Under the pieces are notes generated by a model that was not told where the DNA came from, searched no databases, and saw nothing but the letters and a program-made list of their open reading frames with translations. A stretch of 64,000 bases of DNA from Crambe crambe (taxonomy: Eukaryota; Porifera; Demospongiae; Poecilosclerida; Crambeidae), in contig OZ004582.1 in assembly GCA_963924555.1 (NCBI GenBank), positions 1,612,001 through 1,676,000 of the forward strand. The letters run 5' to 3'. Shown here piece after piece: positions 41,990 through 53,000 of the stretch. Made by a program: the position numbers and the translations under genes. The stretch's first letter is position 1. Every line of letters starts with the position of its first letter.

Positions 41990-44900
41990 TTAGGCATACA
42001 AGGAGCATTATAGATTATTTTTTCATGGAGAGTGGATACGGAATGATAAGTATGAAGATGATTGCAAGAGTTCTGCATCTTCTTCAATGTGTATCTCATT
42101 GCCAGATAATGAAGCTTCTATGATTAGTAGTGATGATGAGTTCATGCAAGATTATCAATCAGATGGTAAGTTTCTGTACAAAAAAAAAAAGAGGCAACCT
42201 TGAAAGCATTGAACGTATCAGAGGCAGTAAAGTTGAGATCATTAGGCCTGTACTTCAGTTTTGCAACTCATACTGTGCTTCTGTATAGAAACAAATGGTA
42301 CCCTACTGTATTCTAATAATCATTGATTTATTTTCAACAGATATTCATGTCCCACAGTATTGGAATGAAAGTGATTTGGAATTGAGTGATGATTTTTCCA
42401 TTTCCAATGATTGCAATGAACCACCTACACCTCATTTTACAACAGATGAAAATCGAAATGAAGATCATGAAGCATTCATTTGGTGGGTAATTTCTTTTTC
42501 TTGTGTATTCCAAACACTCCATTCTATTTCATCTCGAGCTATTGGGTGTTACTTGGAAGCATATTTTAATTTCTTGGCCGTTATTCTGATGAAATAACAA
42601 AGATTGCTCTTGCTTTTCCTTCTACTCTGCATCAGAGAGAAAAATATTTAAAGGATAAACTTTTTATTCCTCAAATTTATCGTTATGTAGTATGTCCTTC
42701 TCGTCTTTCCCTCTACAAATACGAGCATTGCTTTGAAAAACAAGGTATATCTCGAGTAATCAGGATGTGTAGTGAATGTATGCACTCTAAAAGACGATAT
42801 CATGTGCCACTCTTGAAGCAAGTTGTTTCAAGTAGTGGTAACTTGAAATTCTACCCCTTCTTGGTTTTCCCTTATAGCTCATTGATTGAATCCCTGAGAT
42901 CTTTTTTTGTCAGGCCTGGTTTTTATGAGCAGTGTGATGAATGGCGGCAAAACTTAATGCAAAACCATTCACTACATGATTTCTATGATGGTAAAATTTG
43001 GAAGAGCTTTAACAATGGCGAATCATTTCAAGAAAAGAGTAATTGTTTAGGATTCATGCTTAATGTAGACTGGTTTTAGCCCTATAAGCATAGAACATAC
43101 TCTATTGGAGTGATGTACTTGGCCTTCATGAATCTTCCTCGTGAAGTACGCTTTAAAAGGGAAAACATAATTCTGGTAGGCCTAATTCCTGGTCCTTCTG
43201 AACCATCAAAAACAATTAATTCTTACTTGACTCCACTTGTGTCTGATCTCCTCACACTTTGGGATGGAGTAGATTATGAGACCAATAAATCTGGCATAAA
43301 AACTATTAGAGCTGCTTTACTTTGTGTTGGATGTGACTTGCCTGCAGGTAGAAAAGTTTGTGGATTTCTATCTTTTTGTGCCAACCTAGGGTGCACAAGA
43401 TGTTACTCCAATTTTGGAACAGGCATATTCGGTAGACAGGACTATTCTGGTTTTGACAGGAGCAAGTGGATACAATGTACAAATGAGCAACACAGAAAAG
43501 ATGTCGACGAAGTACGAAAATGCTCAACTATAACTGCAAAACAAAGTAAAGAGAGTGAATTAGGGTGCCGATATTCATGTCTGTTGCAGTTACCATACTT
43601 TGATCCAATCCGTATGTTGGTAATTGATCCAATGCATAATCTATACCTGGGTACTGCAAAGTTTATATTCAGTGGTATTTGGCTTAAAAAGGATTTCATT
43701 AATCCGACATTGATAGATGATATTAACAGTAGAATATCTTCTTTGGTTGTACCTCCGGAAGTTAGGTTTGGTAGGTTACCTGCTTGTTTGGACTACCCAT
43801 CCTCTCTTACTGCAGAGCAATGGATGCTCTGGGTTAATTATTACTCTGTATTTGTGACTTAAGGGGTCACTTCGCGCAAGATAAATTTTTGAGATATGTG
43901 CGTTTAAACTAGCCTTAAGTAAAAAATAATTTCTTTTTTCCTTGCCTCCACAGTATCTTCAGTCCTTTGTCTAACTTCCTGTCAAATTTCAGGAAGTGGG
44001 AAGGCTTTGAAGGTGGCAAGCGCTCGAGTTGAAGTGAGCTACCTCACCTGGAACTTATTTCACATCCTACGTGCCCAAATTTCAATGTTCAATTACGGAA
44101 GACGTATGAGCATAGTGCGCGGAAATAAGGGAAATTCCCCACATAATACTAAAATTCTTTATGATGATTTCTATTGAATACAAGTTAGCTACACAGGTAA
44201 TTAGATAGCCACAGATAGGTTGTGGTAGGGGCCATCCAACTTTACAGGTCAGAAGATTCGGATTTGGAGGTGCTGGATTCTATTTGTCTCCTTCAACCCC
44301 AGGACAGTTGACCAACACAGCCCTGATCCTACCAGTGTCTAGATTCCAACTCAGGCTAACACCGCTTCCACAGAAATCAACTAATAAAGCTTAACATAAT
44401 ATAATAGAGATGGGATCATAAAACTTCTAAGTACTTTAAAACTACTACGAACATACCTTAGATAACCAAAACACTCAAAGATAACTACGTAGTAAAGCTA
44501 AGTCTACTTCTTCTCCACACAGCTGCTACACGAGGTAAGAAAAATTGAATGATGTCATCGCATTATACGGACTCACGTAAAGATTTACGAGTATTGGGTA
44601 TTGACCGGAAGTTCAATGTTTAGACGCCGTTTATTGCAAAACGCTTATTCAATCTTTCTCTGAGGTGATGCACTTAAACGCTTATAGCTCCGCGGTAGTT
44701 AAGATTTAGCCTCAAGCGTAGTATCGATGAAATTCTAAGGTAATGAGCTATAGCGTGGTACTAATAACTCAATTTTTGATTTCTGCGCGAAGTGACCCCT
44801 TTTCCTAAATTCAGTCACATTTTGCCTGCATCACATCATCCCACCTGAGCACTTGGAGTGCTGGAGACACTTCGTGCTTGCATCAAGAATTTGTGTAAAC

Positions 44901-45412
44901 GTCAATTGAACACTAATGATCTGAAAATTGCTGATGCATTACTTTTGAGATTTTGTTCCCGGTTTCAAAGTCTGTATGGGTGTGAAGCAGTCACACCAAA
45001 TATCCACTTGCATGCACATCTTTGCGATTGTGTTGCTGATTATGGCCCCCTCTCTTCATTCTGGTTGTTTTCCTTCGAGCGTTTTAATGGTATATTGGGG
45101 GATGAACCCACCAACAATCGGTCAGTTGAACTGCAACTGATGTCTCGGTTTGTGAAGGATAATTCCCATCTTCGTTTAATGTGTACCTATCCATTTGCTT
45201 CATCAGATACAGCAACCTTTTCTCCTACAGAATATGAACTTTTATCTGATATCTACACTCGTTTGCATCCTGAGTATAAAGAATTGTATCTTCCAAGATC
45301 TAATCGAAAAATGCTCTGCATTACTAAATTTGTGTCTTCAGCTTCCGAGAACTCGGTGTATAATGACCCAGATATTCGTCCTGCCAAAGTATTGTACTTC
45401 TTTATTCATTAA
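41990..45412 (+). pseudogene. CACTA/Plavaka-like transposase (tnp2 type), split by a MITE
   Basis: An acidic N-terminal part (SLPDNEASMISSDDEFMQDY) leads to FPSTLHQREKYLKDKLFIPQ, YVVCPSRLSLYKYEHCFEKQ with C..C, and HVPLLKQVVSSSGNLKFYPF. Next come FYEQCDEWRQNL, ILVGLIPGPSEPSKTINSYL (core start), LLCVGCDLPAGRKVCGFLSF and MLVIDPMHNLYLGTAKFIFS (the Asp-containing DPMHN motif). After the MITE the rest follows: LHHIIPPEHLECWRHFV, TPNIHLHAHLCDCVADYGPL, FWLFSFERFNGILGDEPTNN (likely Glu) and an end at 45412. This is the tnp2-type layout of Plavaka-like CACTA elements. Besides the insertion, frame changes occur near 42170-42600, after 43079 and near 44875. Terminal CACTA-type ends were not found. Confidence 0.8.
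43863..44799. mobile_element. MITE of 937 bp inserted in the CACTA-like transposase
   Basis: The left end GGGGTCACTTCGCGCA and right end TGCGCGAAGTGACCCC are a perfect 16-bp terminal inverted repeat. The interior has no open frame of interest. The flanks TTAA (left) and TTTT (right) do not match, so the target duplication is unclear. A TTAA site mutated on one side, a 2-bp duplication, or none, are all possible. The coding sequence of the transposase resumes shortly after the right end, which shows that it is an insertion. Confidence 0.85.
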
Positions 45413-45989
45413 AACATTCAATTGGAAAACCTCATGAAGTTTGGTGTCATAATTTTGTATGAAAGTTGCAACAAAATTTTTTTTATACCAGTACATCATA
45501 TTGTTTCAATGTTACTAACAGCACAACATGTAATGGAGGAAGAAAATGTACTTGTAACTGTTCCTTTAATAGCATAGTTTCATTGCATCACATTAAATTT
45601 CATCCCATTTTAATTTCCAATTATAGCACTATTTGATTAGTTATATCCTTATTATTACTAAATTAAATTTTATAATACTAAATACCCAAAAATTTTATTA
45701 GTGTAAGAAACAGGTTATCCATGGTTATTCATAGTTGGTTATTCATGGTTATGCATGGTCAAATCATTACTTCGTGAAGACCATATATAACCCCTACTAC
45801 AGCTCTGAATGACCTGTGAAACTGGATTGTCCAACCTGATCAATCTTCTTAACTGTTTAGTCATCTAGCTGAATGGCCCTACCACACCTTTTCTATCAGA
45901 ATATTAATCGTGCATATCTCAGTAGGTTAGTTGACCTTTAAAGTTTGTGAGACTCTCTAGCTCCCTCAAAATTAGTTGCATCGTGCTAC
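45413..45989. other. Intergenic stretch after the CACTA-like element
   Basis: It carries a short GGTTATTCATGG-type repeat near 45715-45760 and otherwise AT-rich sequence with nothing recognisable. Confidence 0.35.
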
Positions 45990-46230
45990 GGTACTTTGCA
46001 AAGAATACTTTGCAACCAGTTCGCGAGTGGTTCGCGAGCATTGGCGAGTGGTTCGTTATGGCCTAGCATAGGCGATATGGTTAGAGAACCACCTTGAGAA
46101 CCAGCTTCGCGAAGCAGCTTCAAGAACCAGTGATTCTAAGGCTTCAACTTTGTGTAAATTGCTCAAGAACCTTCGTGCGCGACAGCCCTGTGATGCCACT
46201 ATTTTTGCTGGAGAACCTCGCGACAATCTT
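45990..46230 (+). repeat. Dispersed GC-rich repeat with TTCGCGA words, copy 1
   Basis: GCAAAGAATACTTTGCAACC, then GTTCGCGAGTGGTTCGCGAG, and GAACCAGCTTCGCGAAGCAG. The reverse complement of 53880-54125 has GCAGAGAATACTTTGCGACT followed by similar TTCGCGA-rich sequence. The family is unlike its AT-rich neighbours in composition, and both copies lie beside DNA transposons. Confidence 0.6.
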
Positions 46231-46374
46231 CATTATGTAAACTCGGTGGTCTAGTAGCCAAGCAGTTTTTGCTTGAGCTACGAAGAATAGAGCTATACGT
46301 ACCTCACATTGCGGGAAGATTTTTGGTTAAGAAGCAGTGTGCGAGCTAGCTAGACTACGAAGCTATGGTCTATA

Positions 46375-46720
46375 GTGACTACACCAAGCAACGTGTACTC
46401 AGTTTATACTGGTCCAGTCTCCAAAATCGTGGAATATTTAGTTCTTGAAGATGGTATTCTTTCTACTAAACAAGGTATTCGCCAGTTTCTAAAGCGATTT
46501 CATTTGACCAAGAGCATAGGTAGAAAGCCTGGCTCTGGCATGCCTCCGAAATTGTCACCAACAGTCCAGCAATTGATTGAACATACGTGGTGTCATCAAA
46601 CCAAAGAATAAACAGGAGTTAATTGAAGGAATTGTTAGATTTTGGGCATCTGTTGATGTGTACAAGTGTCAGCGTTACATAAATCACCTAAGGAATAGAA
46701 GTGCAAGGTGAACCTACTGG
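46375..46720 (+). pseudogene. Tc1/mariner-like internal-deletion derivative
   Basis: The first part reads GILSTKQGIRQFLKRFHLTK and IGRKPGSGMPPKLSPTVQQL, the paired-type helix-turn-helix and basic hook of Tc1/mariner-like transposases. It breaks off after LIEHT, where the frame changes, and continues as GVIKPKNKQELIEGIVRFWA and VDVYKCQRYINHL, the last helix region behind the DDE core. The whole catalytic domain between the two is missing, so about 250 residues were deleted in one step. This is how non-autonomous derivatives arise. No terminal repeats could be matched. Confidence 0.7.
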
Positions 46721-47312
46721 TTACTGATCCATGAGTATAACTAGCTTTGTATGGTATTCTTATCCTGCTACTTATGCATGCATGGTTGTTATATAATACA
46801 ATGTGTGTAGTGTATACAAACATTATGATGGTTCAACAAGAGGAGGGTATGGTTTGGATAGACTCAATTTTCTTTATTGCAAATAATATGAGAGAACACA
46901 ATTGAATGAACTATATAGCTACGTAGGACTGCACACACAGCCTCCTGATGCTTCTGCTACCATGACCAGAAAGTGCCACAGCATTTGCATATTATAGTCT
47001 TATAGACCAGCCCCAATTACTGCATGGAGATATGAGGAATGAAGCCAGCTGGCATTCATTTTTAGCAGAGAGGTTCCTCCCAATATAAAATTTTATGGCT
47101 GTTCTGTCATATAAACTAGAGGTGCATGCTTCGGATGACACCACTGGACAGGGAAGAATAGGCAAGTTTCATTGATGTCATTACAAAGCTGATTGGAATG
47201 CAATTATAACATTACATTAACGAGTATAGACCATCAAAGCAATGGTAAATGCGCATTCCGCAGAGTTTGGCAGGATTTTGAGAGAGAACCTCTGCATAAT
47301 GTCCAGATCGAA
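46721..47312. other. Stretch without recognisable genes
   Basis: Frames on both strands are short. Sequence near 47000-47300 might be the 3' part of the minus-strand gene next to it, but no motif supports that. Confidence 0.3.
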
Positions 47313-50077
47313 CTAAGGTTTTAATATTTCCTCCCTGCCAAAAATTGCTTCCTTGGCCAAGGCTGTGGTGAGGTTTCTTAAACTGGCAGTATCATTCTCA
47401 TTTTGTGTAGTACATGTTTGTGGCGGCAGAGGTGTCGATTCTTCATGGGTGGCAGTCTGAGGAGCTTGAGGTGACAGTAGAGGTGTGACACTTCTAGATT
47501 CACTTCTGGCACTTCCACTCCAAGAAGCATCATAGCCAATACTGTACCACTTTTTGTGGTGGAAGTGGAGGCAGAGAGACTGATTGGTGTCTTTGTGGAA
47601 GTTCAGGAAATGACAGTCCAGAACTTGAATTTGATGGAAGTGGAGGGAGTGGCTGACATGAGCCTGAAATTCCAAAATTTTGAGGAAGCGAAGGGGGAGA
47701 GAGTGCTGAAAACTTCCGAGGACATGGCTGTTTTTGTGGTGGAAGTGCAAGTAGAGAGACGGCTGATACGAACTTGGTATTGTGTACTCCTGTTGTCTAG
47801 AGCTTTGAGTAGGTGGACACAGAGGAAGAGATGGATGATGCAAGTCAGTAGGTGATTGTTTCTCTTGATCACAGTTTACAGGAAGTGACCTACTAGAGCC
47901 TGGGAGTGGCTGATCCTGTGGGTGACCAGAGATGTCAAATGGCTTCTCCTTACTAGATCTTAGCTGTTCCTTGTTACCATTAATTCGATATTAACCGTTT
48001 TATGTTAAAAGTCAAAACAACACAGTAAGAACATAATTTTTCAGCATATCGAATCGAGTCAATGCATTCTTCGTGTAGCCAACGTCCACACACACATAAC
48101 CCACTCAGCCTCCATTCCATTGTGAACATCTTCAGAATAAGTACGTAAGCAGATTCTTCCTGAGCAGCCCTTTCTCTGCTTTCTAGTTTTTCCATAGTCA
48201 ATCTCACTAACAACTGCTCAAAGTTCAGCTTCTTCATCCACTTAGATAAGGTTTCGGGCCTGGCTTGACACCTTGAGATGCATATAGATGCCTATCTTCC
48301 AAGGCACTGAAGGTAGCCCTTCTTACAGGCACGCCTTTCTTCACACTGTCTCAGTCAAGGGCAGCCAACACAACAGTAGTATAATAGCAGGAGCTGACTT
48401 CGAAAGCAGCCTCCTCTTTCGCCGAGGTATCCTAGAAAGAGAAACCAACAGCATGCATGGTCTATGTTGCATCCAAAAACATCGAGAAATTTGAGCAAGC
48501 TAAAAGTGTTTTAACTAACTAAACAACATATACAAGGTTTACTGTCATCAAAACAACTTTTATCAGTTATTAACTTGCCTTGGAAGAACTGCAGAAGATG
48601 ATCAAGGCTATGTACTACATTTGCAGTACCTGTCACAAGTTTAGTTTCCATTCCAGTGCCGATAATTGGCAGCTTACGCTACATGGGAGAGATAAGAGAG
48701 ATTATCCACCATTGTTAATTTTACAAGACTATATGAGTCCAACTGGACTCTGACTTCATAAACCCAAGAGCACTAAGTCGTTAAAGAACTTAGGACCTCA
48801 AAAAGGCATAGAGAATATACAAACTGCATGCACATTTTTTTCATTTTTTTTTGTACCAGTGCATGATGAAACTTCAATTGAAGCCTTGGCTGATCTCCAT
48901 ATCATATACAGCCAACTTTTTAAACTTGACTAAGGGTCTGAAAAAAATCATTCTTGTGGTAAAAAGCTTGCATGGTTGTGGTAAAATGCAGAGTTATGAC
49001 TTTTATTATGATACCTTTGGTGGGTGACTCCTCTCCAATACATATGATACTTCCAGCCTTCTTTTCAACCATTCTTTTCTTTTTTTGTCTTCCTTTTGCC
49101 CCCTGCATGAATTAATTATATAGCTATAGTAGCTAGCTATATAGCTATAATTATAGCTATATAGCTAGTTAGCTATTATAACAAGTGCATGGTGCGGAAA
49201 TCCTATGATATGATAGAATGGAAAATATATGAGAGACATAATTATACGTAACCGGCTACAGCCATGACAAAATTAGTGAGTGATAGGCTTAGGTAGATTA
49301 TGCTCAAGATTCTATTCCACAATGCTCCAAAATGCTACCTATTATTCCCTCAAATGCACCAATTATTCCCAGATTATGCTTGCCCAGTCCACCAGTAGCA
49401 GAGCTAAAAGTTGCTTAGCCATTGCCATAGTGATAGCTGTCCATCTAGGCACTGTTACAGTGTAGCACCTCAGGCAGTAGAGAGTGAAGTCTTTATTTCA
49501 GATTTGCATGCAGCAGCTCCAATTCCAGGAAGTCCCGATAATTCCCAAAATTATGCTGGCATAATCTACCTAAGCCTAGTGAGTGATCATGAAACTTGAT
49601 AATAACCAACCATGCACACTGCATGACTTGCCTTTCTGTGGCAGTTTACTTGAGGTCTGGAGGTCCAGGTTTTTTTCAGATTTTTTTCCTGTACCTATAA
49701 AATTATTAATCTACAGTTATCTCAGTTTCAGTGTAATAGCTAATCAGCTACACCTTAAAATAGTTTAATAGCTATATAACAATACCTGCAGCTGGATCAA
49801 CAATAACTCCTTTCCAATTTTCAATGCTGCCACCCTTCCCCGGCCATGGAATAACGACGTCTTTTCCCAGTACCAGATCCTCGACATTATATATAGCGAT
49901 TCGAGTCTGGCTGTCCACCATGATCTTCTTTCCGTCCCACCGCTTTGAAGAATTACCGCCATAAAGAATGCAATACTTTCGCTCTCCTGCTGTATTTTCA
50001 TAGGCAGCCTTTCCTCCAGAAGATGGGAGGCCTTCTGCCGCAGACCTTAAGGGTGGTCGGACACCTCGCCCACGCAT
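47313..50077 (-). CDS. Poorly understood multi-exon gene, fragments
   Basis: The 5' exon, read from 50077 to about 49782, gives ERKYCILYGGNSSKRWDGKK and VEDLVLGKDVVIPWPGKGGS, then ENWKGVIVDPAA. It ends at a GTATTG donor and joins in frame to an exon near 49107-49012 (KGRQKKKRMVEKKAGSIICI). Separate downstream frames give LPIIGTGMETKLVTGTANVV (about 48680-48600), FEQLLVRLTMEKLESRERAA with CVCGRWLHEECIDSIRYAEK and LCSYC (48237-48010, a RING/PHD-like cysteine pattern), and finally LTTALAKEAIFGREEIL (stop 47313), vaguely BEN-like. Whether these belong to one gene is uncertain. The 5' exon runs into the end of the Kolobok-like element: its ATG at 50077 lies inside the transposon, which sits at this exon's upstream edge. 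Confidence 0.3.
49115..49185. repeat. Simple repeat of TAGCTATA words
   Basis: A roughly 70-bp stretch consists almost entirely of TAGCTATA and TAGCTAGC, many of them palindromic. Shorter runs occur throughout the window. Confidence 0.7.
49284..49578. mobile_element. MITE of 295 bp with 8-bp target duplication
   Basis: TAGGCTTAGGTAGATTATGC at the left end and its exact reverse complement at the right end form a perfect 20-bp inverted repeat. GTGAGTGA flanks both sides (49276-49283 and 49579-49586). The 8-bp duplication fits a hAT-type (or Merlin/P-type) mobiliser. It has no coding capacity. Perfect ends and perfect duplications suggest a recent insertion. Confidence 0.93.
50047..50063. repeat. 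Left terminal repeat and TTAA of the Kolobok-like element
   Basis: TTAA followed by GGGTGGTCGGACA, the exact inverse of the right end. Confidence 0.93.
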
Positions 50078-53000
50078 GGTAACTAGGGGACAGTATCTCG
50101 AAAAATACTTGCAGCAGACACTTCTAACAAGCACAGAACTATAACAGTGCTATAATAGTACTACCTGGACAAATCTCACTGAGGTTATGAGCGATCTCAT
50201 TATCAACATAAACGTCACTCTATCTCGACGATCGCTAGGAGGCAATGGCATATTTTTGCTCTACTATCTACCATTCCAGTCTCCTACAAAACTACGTTTC
50301 GCTTTTATCGATTTTAACTTTGCACACACCATGTTAACTGCCATGCAAAATCTAGACCATATATCAACAAAAGCAAAATGTAGTTTTATTTACCTTACTT
50401 CATACTAGTGGCATGCAATATTTGGGCCCAGTCCCATACTTGGTTCCTGAGCTAGAGTTGTTGGAACCGTGACCTAGAACAATAGAGCCGCGCCCCCTAA
50501 ATAATTGTACGCGCGAGTGAAACCTCCTGAACTTTGGTGGCTCTGAAAAGAGAAGTCGAAGCGATGGCGAAGAGGGAATCCTGGGAGGTAGCTGGAAGTT
50601 GAAGATGGTGGTGGCGAAGGCTCAACAGGATCCGCTCAACATAGCCGTGGGACTCGCGCGACTAAGGGTGGAGAATCTTGGATAGCTTCTCGCGAAGGGG
50701 CTTGCTGTTCACTCCCTTGTCCTTCAGAGCTTGCATGAAGACTTCCTTGTCCTTGTGTGTGCAGCGAAGCTTGGAAAGATCTTCATATCCAAGACCAAGA
50801 GTATCTAGCCGTTTAGCTTGAGGTTTGGTGATGCTAGGCTTCCCTAGAGACTTCACGAGGGCAGTTATTCTCTGGAACAGTCGCTTTTGTTCAATCCACG
50901 CAGTCATCTGCTTCTTTGGAGAGCGAGTAGGAAGCTTGGAGAGGCAACTGACTAAGGATGGGTGAGTGAAGACCTTTTCCATAGCTAGAATATCTGGCAG
51001 AGCCCTATGCTACTATCAAACTCTTAGCAAATACCATCTATGTCAGATCCCACTATATGCTTGTGCAGCTTTTCCATCCCCAGAGATACTCCTCGAAGGC
51101 ATCCATCCCCATCTTTCTTCATCTAAATAATTATATATCAATAATATGTATACCCTTCGTAGAAGTGGCAGCGTGTCGCTGAAATGTCAGAAAATCTCAG
51201 TTGTTGAGGGTGTCTCTCCACTTCAGCTAGAAGGATAGGGAAATCGAACGCAAACCCATTGTGGGCTACTAAAACAGGATAATGGAGGGTATGTGTGGCG
51301 TCACTGACATGGGAGGTGATAGTGATGACCCAGTCCAAAAATAGAGGGAACACAACAGAAAGAGGCCTTTCACTTCGTAGCATTGTGGTGGTGATTCCAG
51401 TGACCTTGGTTACTTCGAGTATAACAGACATTGTCATAATTATTATTTATAATAATGTCGTAATAGTACCAGCTGCTGGGATGCGCCTGGAGGTCTTCAC
51501 AAGACTGGAGAAAGTGGGAGAGCTAAGAGGCACGGGGGAAGCTATCACTTTGGCTGCCATGTCAGTGATATGATCGTCATAGATGCTGAACCCTGTCGTT
51601 TCACAATCATAAAATATCAGAAGAGGGTGTGCATCATCACTGCTATCCTTTTCCTCATCTAGTGACTGATCATCAACTTCAGGGTCAACATCTACAGGAT
51701 CAAGGTCAGCTTCTTGTGGTGTTGTCACTGCACTCTCTGACTCTCCCTGGCCATCTCCAACATATTCCCCAACAGCACACCCCATTTCACGCAGTGTCTC
51801 CATGTACACCTTCTCCTGCTCGTAACGGAGCTTCTTTGCTATGAGAGCGAGTGCACTTTATTTAGGACTGAATCTGCATAATCAAACTACCTCTTATGGT
51901 GATACTCCTGGCTTGACCTCTTCTGTCGGTTCTTATCCCACTCTGCCTGCTCTCTCAGGATTGAGGCTGCTGCAGCTGCTGGTATGTCCACGTGCATCAA
52001 AATGAGGCAGAAAACTTTCCATATGGGACCCAAGTTCTAAAGAGGACTGTAAGTCATTATAATGTTTGTACTCCCTATGTTCGTACCTTGTGACAAATGG
52101 CCATATTCGTCTTGCAGATGTAATGGTTGTGGCCAAGATCTGTCCTCTTCCCCCGGTAGATCAGTGCCAGACCATGGAAACCTTCCACGCCATTGGTAGT
52201 TAGCTCGTCTCCCATGGTCCGACACATAATCTTGTGGGCAATCAGCCATGTCATCAAGCAGGTGCTTGAACCCATCAGCCTGTGCCTTGCACGTGAACCT
52301 CTCTTTGCTCTGATAAGGACTTCCATCCTCATTCACCTGAAGGAGAGTTGGTGCTCATTAATTGGAAACCTACTTGGGATATGTTACCTTCTCATGGTGG
52401 CACCAAGGAGATGTGTGAATATCCAGGCAATAGTGGGAGTGGAAATTCAGGATGGCCTCAGAAAACGACTTGAGTGGATCATCAGACTCCTGTACTTCTT
52501 CGGAGGATATCAAATTACTTAGAGCTGATTTACAATGCCCTAGTAGCCCTTCTGTCATGCGCTTACACCTGAAGTTGTCCACCCGACACTGTAAGTAGAA
52601 GAAACAAGTAAAATATGTAATAATTATAAAATGTATAGCTCACTTCACACTTGTTCCTCTTTATCTTTTCTAAATCCTTATGCAGGGTCTTTGCACAATG
52701 GTTGGAACAATAATTATGTGATGGTGCCCTCAGGAAAGTGTCTGCAAAAGATGGCATTTGTGGAGGAGTCCTTATCAGTGATGATCTCCTTGATTGAAAA
52801 GCCGGCATCCTTCACCTTCCCCATCACCTCATCCAGCATGTTACCCTCCGCTCCTCCAGAAGTGCCCTCCCAATTATGCCCTGTTCCTCTCTTGGTTCGG
52901 TGGGTGAACCATGCAATATCACCAGACATGAAATCATGAATGGTGGCTGAGGCATTGTTTGAGTAGTGGCCTCGTGTCAGGTAAAACCCATCAAATGAGG

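Noticed and set aside
43859-44803. TTAA duplication for the 937-bp MITE
   Set aside because: The left flank is TTAA but the right flank is TTTT. Kept only as a question in the findings.
47313-47855. Histidine- or valine-rich proteins on both strands of the same segment
   Set aside because: Only the last 17 residues of the minus frame look conserved. The rest is low-complexity shadow coding.
50551-50600. Short plus-strand frame starting ATGGCGAAGAGGGAATCC as a gene start
   Set aside because: It stops after about a dozen codons and lies inside the 3' tail of the transposon.
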